Source: Zygaena filipendulae
Taxonomy: Eukaryota; Arthropoda; Insecta; Lepidoptera; Zygaenidae
Reading direction: 5' to 3'
DNA length: 64,000 bases
Assembly (NCBI GenBank): GCA_907165275.2
Contig: CAJRBF020000006.1
Location: 62,001 to 126,000 of the forward strand
Shown: positions 53,233 through 61,000 of the stretch, one piece after another
Position numbering within the stretch: position 1 is the stretch's first letter
How the letters are laid out: every line of letters starts with the position of its first letter
The notes under the pieces: generated by a model
Told to the model about the DNA's origin: nothing
The model's database searches: none
What the model saw: only the letters and a program-made list of their open reading frames with translations
Program-made: the position numbers and the translations under genes

Positions 53233-53709
53233 CTAAGAAATTCTTCTTCTTCTTTTTCTTTCATCTAATATTTCAGGATCCTCTGGTTTTGTGTAGTCGC
53301 CTCTTGTTGTTTGCGTGTTCGGTATCCACTTCGCTGGTTGTATAACTGTGCTATTCCGAAAAAAAGTGTTTCTGTTCCATGGGTTTTGAAGTCTAAATAT
53401 ATCTGGTGAGACTTCTTCTGGTACCTGATACGGACTGGAGAATTTTGGGATCAATCTTGCGTCGGAGAGTGGGGTTTCTTTGTTTACCAGCTCATTTCGG
53501 TATGTTTTCCACTGTCTTCTTCCTTGTTCCCCTAGGAGTGGCCCAATATGTTCGGTTGATGTTACTTGCTCTGGTTCTTTGGCGTTGTTTTCGATTTTTC
53601 TATATCGTAGCCGTTTTCGTATGCCGTAATCTGTGTTGTTTGATGGCTGCTGTTCCGTTTTTTGCTGTACCAATCTTGTTTCTCGCTTTTTTCTATACGG
53701 TTTATACAC
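53233..53709 (-). pseudogene. Element G: fused remnant ending in integrase GPY/F-like tail (158 aa)
   Basis: The frame overlaps the gag-protease frame by about 150 bp. Its second half (ARLIPKFSSPYQVPEEVSPD then IFRLQNP, VIQPAKWIP) resembles the GPY/F module after a gypsy integrase core. RT, RNase H and the integrase core, normally about 800 residues, are missing between them, so this is an internal-deletion derivative. Confidence 0.6.
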
Positions 53710-55187
53710 GGTTTAACAGCTAGCTGGTTTTGTTTTCCGCTCTTATCTGTAATTTCGGATTTTGTTTGGTTTCTTGGTGTCTCACTTAAACTGGTTTTTT
53801 CGGTGTCGGTCGTGCTTTCTTGCTGGTGTTCGGTTTTTTGTCCCCTTATTATTTTGTTATTATTCATCCATTCTAGTTTCAAGCCCAGTCTATTTAATAT
53901 GTCCATACCTAATATGACGTGCGGTGCAGTAGGTAGTACGTTGAATACGTGTGTGAAGGATCTGTTGTCGATTTGTATATCTATTAGTGCTCTTTGATTT
54001 AGTTGGATTTTACTGCCGTCTGCTAGTATGACTTGTTTATTTGTCTTGCTCTTATTTATCTGGTGTTTCTTTAGGTTTTTCGCTACCGCCTGGTTTATAT
54101 AACTACTGTTAGATTCTGTGTCTACCAGTGCTCTGTACTGTGTTCGGTCAATAGTCACCTTAATGAAATTTCGGATGTCTTTGTTTGTATCTTGGATCGT
54201 ACATGCCTGGAGTTCGTTTCTATGTTTTTTGCAGCATTTCGTGCTTAGGATTCCTAATTTTCCACACCCACTACAGAACAGCAACTTATTTTCCCTGCAT
54301 TCGCTCATGGAGTGGCCCATTTTGCCACAGCTCCAACAGCAGGTTGTCGGGTCATAATTTCTCATGTATTTTTCTTCTTTACTTGCATTTCCTGGTCTTG
54401 TGTTTTTCTGGTTGCTAAAATTTGCTGGGTTAATATACTGTCTGTCTGTATGTGGTTGATATTTTTCTTGTTTGAATTTTTCCGTAGTGATATTTTCGTA
54501 TTCATTTGTAAGTTTTATGAGGTCCTTAATGTTTGTAAATTCTTTTCTTTTTACGTATAATTTGTATCTGGGATTCATATTTTCGTATATTCTCTCCACT
54601 TTTTCTATTTCTGATAAACCGCCGTGTCTTCGCATAAGTGTCTGCATATGGTTCAGGTAGTCTGTGAACTTTTGGTGTTCAAATTGCCGGTTTGATATGA
54701 TTTTTGTCATTAAGTTGGTTGTGTAATTACTTGGGAAAAAGAAGAGTCTAAATGCTTCTTCGAAATCGTCCCAGGAATTCCAATCATTATTATTCCTGTA
54801 CCACGTTAGAGCTTTTCCTGAGAATATTTGTGGTAATAATTTTAACAAATCTTCTGGACTTACGTTATTTGCTTCTAAGAATTCATTTATTCTTTCCAGG
54901 AACTCGACTGCATTGTCCTTTATATCGTACTTAATATTCCACTGTGACACTAACTTAGCCGTTTCTCGGATTGTTCTGTCCGCGGTTTTTGACATTTTCG
55001 GTTTTGTTTCGGAGTTCATATCACTTTCGCTTCCTGCGTCTTCGAACTGGAGGTTTGCTTCTTCTGTTAAGTGTTTTACTAAATTTTTCCTTAATTCTTC
55101 CACTGTGAACCCTTCTGTGTCCAGGTTACGTTTGATTGATTCTTCAATCAGTTCTGGTTTCTTTTTGTTGTAAACCCACGAAAACAT
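53562..55187 (-). CDS. Element G Gag-protease (541 aa)
   Basis: An intact frame. The capsid-type retrotransposon Gag includes VEFLERINEFLEANNVSPED, LLPQIFSGKALTWYRNN and FKDYLNHMQTLMRRHGG-like helices. A CCHC knuckle (CWSCGKMGHSMSEC) and a second C-x2-C pair follow. The retropepsin-like domain has ALVDTESNSSYI, where the usual D-T/S-G is D-T-E, and VILGMDILNRLGL. The missing Gly may weaken protease activity. It is preceded by the primer site (55283-55270). Pol is absent, so the copy is non-autonomous. Confidence 0.85.
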   Translation of the reverse strand: MFSWVYNKKKPELIEESIKRNLDTEGFTVEELRKNLVKHLTEEANLQFEDAGSESDMNSETKPKMSKTADRTIRETAKLVSQWNIKYDIKDNAVEFLERINEFLEANNVSPEDLLKLLPQIFSGKALTWYRNNNDWNSWDDFEEAFRLFFFPSNYTTNLMTKIISNRQFEHQKFTDYLNHMQTLMRRHGGLSEIEKVERIYENMNPRYKLYVKRKEFTNIKDLIKLTNEYENITTEKFKQEKYQPHTDRQYINPANFSNQKNTRPGNASKEEKYMRNYDPTTCCWSCGKMGHSMSECRENKLLFCSGCGKLGILSTKCCKKHRNELQACTIQDTNKDIRNFIKVTIDRTQYRALVDTESNSSYINQAVAKNLKKHQINKSKTNKQVILADGSKIQLNQRALIDIQIDNRSFTHVFNVLPTAPHVILGMDILNRLGLKLEWMNNNKIIRGQKTEHQQESTTDTEKTSLSETPRNQTKSEITDKSGKQNQLAVKPCINRIEKSEKQDWYSKKRNSSHQTTQITAYENGYDIEKSKTTPKNQSK

Positions 55188-55269
55188 TTGTTTTGATGAA
55201 TTTACCGGTTTTCCTTTGTTGTTCCGGTTTTTACCGGTTTTCTAATGTTATGCCGGTTGTGAGTTTTTA

Positions 55270-55283
55270 ACGTTGGGCGCCGA
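55270..55283 (-). other. Element G primer-binding site
   Basis: Minus-strand TCGGCGCCCAACGT directly follows the 5' LTR end GCATCACA. It is similar to the gypsy-type GGCGCCCAACGT site. Confidence 0.75.
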
Positions 55284-56185
55284 TGTGATGCGGCGGGCCG
55301 GGAGTCGAACCGGGCCCGCGGGCAGTCAACAAGTTTCTCGGGTATGGGATTCCCTAGCGGTCCCTATCCGAAATGAAACGAACTTTACGGAGTTACAGGA
55401 GTGCATACACACGTTTATTCTAGGTACACTTTAGGTTCACATACAACACTTATAAACTATGGGCCCGATAGGCGGGCAGTAACCGTCCTGGCTACGCTAT
55501 ACAGGTTTCGCACAACACTTAAGAACTACGGGCCCGGGAGGCGGGCGGTAACACAGCCACGAGTACACACACTACGCTACTTCACGACACTTTGGAAGCA
55601 CGGGCCCGGGCGGCGGGCGTCACGCGGGTCCCGGCGCGGCGGGTCGGCACGGTTCCTATCCCACGGGTACGATGCGCGGGCGCGGCGGCGCGCGAGGCGA
55701 GCCGGCGGTCGGCGGTCGGGCACTGGATAGGGCTAGGAAGGGGTGCGAATAGCCGTGTGTGAGTTGGTGAATGTCAGCCGAGCCCCAAGACCGAAACGTG
55801 AGGGGCCTGGCTGGTGTTCCGGTAGCTGTCCCCAAGTCGGCACGAAGCGTGAGGGGCCGAGACGTCCCGGAGAGTCGGTGTATGTGCTGCGGGTTATTTG
55901 GCGGCCGAGCCCCAAGACCGAAACGTGAGGGGCTTGGGCGCCTTAGTGAGTTTGCTGTGGGTTAGTGGTGTTGAGTGTTCGGTGTATGTCGGTTGGCCGG
56001 GGGAGGAACGGGCAGGAATGCGGGAGTTCGCGCCACCGACAGCGTCGCTTGCTGCAAGGCCCCTCAGTACGGCGTCGGGACGCAGTACGGGGAGACCGGC
56101 AACGTACGATAGCTGTTGCTATGTGCGCCGGCGGCGCGGGGGGTTGGAACGGACACGCGGTGTGTGCGTGTTCCGCTTCCTTACA
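55284..56185 (-). mobile_element. Element G, 5' LTR (902 bp)
   Basis: Partner of 23477-24602. It lacks about 280 bp near its U3 side and has a ~66-bp block (GGCGCCTTAGTGAG..., about 55938-56000) that the other LTR lacks. The remaining parts are nearly identical. Confidence 0.88.
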
Positions 56186-57025
56186 ATATTAATATCGTAT
56201 GTCGCGTCAAACACACGTTTACTTAGGTAACCTCGGGTGCGCGGAGGGGGTAGGTATCGGCGATGACGTAATAAAAATTTGGCGTTTTTTCGCTTCTCCG
56301 CGGTCTGAATCGAGCGCGGAGGGTGTCGATCGAAGCGGGGGATGTTATTCTAGGTATTTTATAAGAAAAACTTTGCGGGCAAACCTCCCGAAAGCGTTAA
56401 ATTTGAAGAAAAGTAAAATTTTTTGCAAAAAATCTCAGAATTTTGGATAATTCCTGCGCCGAAACGGCCAGGAAGGGTGTCAAAAACGAAGAGGGCGTTA
56501 AATAACGCCGGACCAGCAACGAAACACTTATAGAAAACAACCAAATAGCTTAAAAAACGAAATTTATAACTCAGTTACTATGCGAATTTTCAAAGTCGAT
56601 GAAATACCAAAAATTACCAAAATTTTAAAAAATAAATATGCGGAAATAACTTTAGGGGTTGCGGACAGACAAAACACAGCGAAAACCAGTTCGAAAACGC
56701 CAAAACAGCGACGTAGTTTGTTATTATATTGATATTAATATCGTATGTCGCGTCAAACACACGTTTACTTAGGTAACCTCGGGTGCGCGGAGGGGTAGGT
56801 ATCGGCGATGACGTAATAAAAATTTGGCGTTTTTTCGCTTCTCCGCGGTCGGAATCGGGCGCGGAGGGTGTCGATCGACGCGGGGGATGTTATTCTAGGT
56901 ATTTTATAAGAAAAACTTTGCGGGCAAACCTCCCGAAAGCGTTAAATTTGAAGAAAAGTAAAATTTTTTGCAAAAATTCTCAGAATTTTGGATAATTCCT
57001 GCGCCGAAACGGCCAGGAAGGGTGT
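56186..57025. repeat. ~546-bp tandem repeat, 1.5 units (right block)
   Basis: ATTAATATCGTATGTCGCG starts at 56188 and 56734, a period of 546 bp. The second unit is cut at AGGAAGGGTGT by the BEL2 LTR. The unit matches 22908-23476. Short open frames in it are not taken as genes. Confidence 0.88.
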
Positions 57026-57994
57026 TGTTCAACTCACAAATCCGTCACTAGAGGGCACCACAATGAAACAAATACTACTGTACTGATCTGTATATTATCG
57101 AATAAAAAAAGTGTCTTACCAGCTATTCATATTATTTAAACTGGCAACAAAACCATAGCGAGATGTACTTTACCACTAGCGACATCTATTGGTGGAAGGA
57201 CGAACCCTTAATTGTTGTGTCTCTGAATCCAGTAATTAATCAGGTACTGTTATGAATTCGAACATCCCGCCCACCAAGGACTTGTCCTTCCAATTAAACT
57301 ATACTAACATGCGATATTAGTAGTGTGCGGTGAACATGGATAAGGTGATTTATTTGGCATGGAACATAAAATATTATCCTGAACGAAATACAATTTCACC
57401 GCCCACCATGATAAACTGAATTTAAGTGTTCTAACTCTTACAATAAATACCGCCCACCATAGCCAAGGTGGTGTGACTTATTTTAACTAAGAAAAACAAT
57501 TAAAAAATGAAACATTCCATTTAACTAAAGTGTAGACGACACTTTCGCCTTTTCCCTAACTACGATTGTTGTGGACTGTATTAATAGGTTAACTTTGAGG
57601 TTAGAACGTGGGGAGTTGGAAATAATGACACTGCACTGGTCTTGACTTCCTGCTCCCTTGTGGCCCGCCGCCGCGCGAATGGCAAAATGGACGAGTGAAC
57701 CAAATGTTCAAATATTTATAGACAAGCAGGTAGGTATACGTAATCTCCCACCGGCAACCATGCCATCCCCTTCTTTATCACCTCACTCTTTCTAACAAGC
57801 TTAGCTAGAGTGAGTGAACGAGATGGCATGTGTCTTTCTACTAGCGGGCGGGCCCCAAGGTCGAGTTTTGTTTATTCCTATAATAATTACTAATCACTTA
57901 ATGTCTATAATCTATATCTATGTCTTATTCTAAATCTTATACTACGGCGCCCGTCACGCACATCCTCGCCCAAATCGGCTGGCTGTCCGTAACA
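57026..57994 (-). mobile_element. BEL2 3' LTR (about 969 bp)
   Basis: It is bounded by the break in the tandem repeat at 57025 and by TGTTACGGACAGCC (minus) at 57994, next to a polypurine tract. On plus it starts TGTTCAACTC and ends GTCCGTAACA. The partner LTR is beyond the window, so the ends are inferred. Confidence 0.75.
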
Positions 57995-58008
57995 GTCTCC
58001 CCCCGGCG
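57995..58008 (-). other. BEL2 polypurine tract
   Basis: Minus-strand CGCCGGGGGGAGAC directly precedes the LTR start TGTTACGG. Confidence 0.7.
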
Positions 58009-58027
58009 AAGACTCCCCGTCGAAGCC

Positions 58028-61000
58028 TCACTCCTCAACCGGGAGGACTGCCAGTCTCGATGTTGGGCGCCGGAACACTCCTCCCCGTGTCCTGATGTCG
58101 GCGCTTCGGACTCCACCGTCTGGCCCAGGGTAGACTCGCTCGACGATTCCCCGCGGCCATACATTTCTTGGCATGCTCGGATCGGCGATAATCACGACGT
58201 CGCCTTCCCGAAGGTTCTTGTGTCGTGGGTCCTCGGAAACTCCTCTGGGCACCAGATTGGGTAGGTATTCGCGTACCCACCGCCCCCAGAACGCGTCCGC
58301 AAGAGCCTGACTTGCTCTCCAAGCCCTTCTATCCGCGAGTTTGCAGGTGCCGGTTGTTGGTAGTCCGCTCGGTGAACCTAAGAGGAAGTGGTTCGGAGTC
58401 AGAGCTTCATCGTCGTCGGGCCCTACTGGCACATACGTGAGCGGACGGGAGTTCACAGAATGCTCCGCTTCTGTGAGCACAGTCCGCAAGACTTCCTCTT
58501 TAGGTGCTTGCGCGTCGAGAGCCGAGCCAAGCGCCGTCTTGACCGAGCGCACCAATCGCTCCCAGGCGCCTCCTTGATTTGGCGCCCCAGGGGGGATGAA
58601 TCTCCAGTCTATTCGATGCTGGAGAGCGAAATTCTTAAACTCAGGCTCCCACTCATTGAAGGCCTTCCGGAGTTCAGCATCAGCCCCACGAAAGTTGGTG
58701 CCGTTATCACTATAAATGATCCTCGGCCATCCTCTTCTGGCGGCCATCCTCCTGATGGCCATGATGGCGGAATCAGTCGATAGTGACGACACTAGTTCCA
58801 AATGCACGGCTCTGGTACTAAAGCAGGTAAACAAGGCACCCCAGCGCTTCTCATGTCGCCGTCCAATTGTCACGTCCATTGGACCAAAATAGTCTATTCC
58901 CAAGTGGGTGAACGGTCGACAGTGGGAGGTTAGCCTAGTTATTGGCAAATCTCCTTTGGCTGGCGTCTTTGGCATCGTTTTTCTTATGCGACATGTCGTG
59001 CATTGGTGCGCCACTGATCGCACGGTTGGGCGTAGATGAAACACGTAGTATCTCTGCCGTATGTCGTTTACAACTCTCTCGTTGTTGGCATGGCCGCATC
59101 GTTCGTGGAGTGCAGCGATCATAAGCCGGACATACGGGTGTCTCCCATCTAGTATCGCCGGGCGTTTGACCTGTTCTTCAACGTTAGCGGCCCCTATACG
59201 CCCTCTTAGTCTGACTATATCTTGCTTTATTACGGGATCAAGCTTCCAAAGCGGGCTGCTCCTTTTCACAGCCTTCTTCTCCGATTGAAGATCCGCTAAC
59301 TCTTGTGGGAAACTCTCAATTTGAACTTGCTTGATCCATTCAAGTTCCGCCCGCTGCAAGTCTTGAAGCTCCAAATCCCTTTTTGGCTGTCTACGTACCA
59401 GTCGAGCCAGGTTGTCGAGGTACTGAAACAGCCTTGCCGTTGCTCTTATTAACCTCTCGTGCTTAGAGAACCGACACACCTCTGGCAGGCAGGATCTCGT
59501 TGGTTCCGTTACAGTGTAAACATCATCGTGCGCATCTTCTTCTGTCCAAGGTTCCTGGTTTGGATTCTCTTGGGGCCACTTGCCCTCTTCCTCCTTGAGA
59601 AATGTCGGACCGGTGAACCATCGTTCTCCCGAATTTAGGCTGATCTCCAGATTCAATCTAGTAGCCTCGTCTGCTACATTATCGGTCGTTGGAACCCATC
59701 TCCACTGGTCAGGAGATGTGCTTTCGGCTATCTCTCCTAGTCTATGAGCGACGAACGGCGTGTATTTCTTGGCGTCCTTCCTTATCCAGTACAGGACTGT
59801 TGTCGAGTCAGTCCAGAATACGGTTCTTACTGGCCGGACTCGATGCCCTTTTTTTACTGCTTCCGCTAATCTCGTACCGATCAAAGCAGCTTGTAACTCC
59901 ATTCGCGGCATAGTCTGCGATTTCTTTGGTGCTACCTTAGCTTTGGCCGCTACCAATGTTGTTTCTATTCGATCCTCGTACTTCACCCGCCAGTAAGCAG
60001 CTGTCGCGTACGCTTGCTCACTAGCGTCGGTGAACACGTGTAATTGGAGCTCTTCGAACGTTCCCGAGAAATATGTTCTGGGTAATCGTAGACCTGAGAC
60101 GTCTGTTAGTCCTCTCATCCAGCAGTCAAAGTCTTCTGCTTCCTTTTCCGGTAGTGGCTCATCCCAGCCTAATTCTATCTTCCACAGCTGCTGCAGAATA
60201 ATTTTAGCGTTAATCGTGAAATGACTTAGCAGACCTAGCGGGTCGTATAATGACATAACAGCGCTCAAAGCCTCTCTCTTCGTTGGCGCTCGTTCACGAT
60301 TTCGCACCGACATAGGTACCCTATGCAGCGCTGTATTGAATCCCAAACGGTCTCGACTAGCATCCCAGTACAGTCCCAAGATCTTATCGTTGGGGCCCAG
60401 TTGAGTAATCGCTGAACTCCAAAGCTCTTTTGCGATGTCCTTCAAAACAGCCGTACGGTTTGTGCTCCAGCCTCGCAGTCGAAAGTTCGCGTGGGAATGC
60501 ACTTCCGTTACCTCATTTACTGTTTTGAGTGCTTCTTCTTCGCTGGCGAAGCTCTCCACAAAGTCGTCCATGTAATGACTCTTGGTTATGGCGTTATAAG
60601 CTCGAGGATGGCTTTTTACATAATCTATGGCGTTCCTGTTCCGTACACTATGTGCCAAGAATGGTGAGCTCGATGCTCCGAAGATGAGCGAGCGCATTAT
60701 GAATGTACTAGGGGCTTTACTACGATTCTCCCCCCGCCACAAGAATAGTTGCGCCGGCTGATCCTCCCTTCGTATCCTTATTCTCAGGAACATTTCCTGT
60801 ATGTCAGCGGTCACAGCGACCTCGCCCTCTCTGAACCGGAAAAGTATTCCTGGCAAATCCTCCAGCAGGTCCGGGCCCTCCAATAGATAATCGTTCAGGC
60901 ATACTCCCCCGGATACCGCTGCTGCGTCGAACACAAGCCGTAGCTTTTCGGGCTTGTTAGGATTCCTCACTCCAAAGTGTGGAAGAAACCACCGCCGCGG

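Larger units (their letters stand above)
23477..56185 (-). mobile_element. Element G: gypsy-like LTR retrotransposon split by element P
   Basis: LTRs at 23477-24602 and 55284-56185, TSD ATAT. Joining the flanks recreates the tandem-repeat junction TTGATATTAATATCG that is seen intact at 56729-56743. Its own internal DNA is only 24603-24780 plus 52815-55283, about 2.6 kb. The rest is element P, inserted with TSD CTAT. The pol core is missing. Confidence 0.85.

Noticed and set aside
41158..56210. Common TCGCGTCAAACA word in the DIRS-end hairpin and the 546-bp repeat
   Set aside because: The shared stretch is about 12-13 bases and flanks do not align. It could be chance, though a shared terminal motif cannot be excluded.
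58060..58085. Second gypsy-type primer site (GTTGGGCGCCG)
   Set aside because: It lies in the coding frame of the BEL2 C-terminus (FRRPTSRLAV), with no LTR end beside it.
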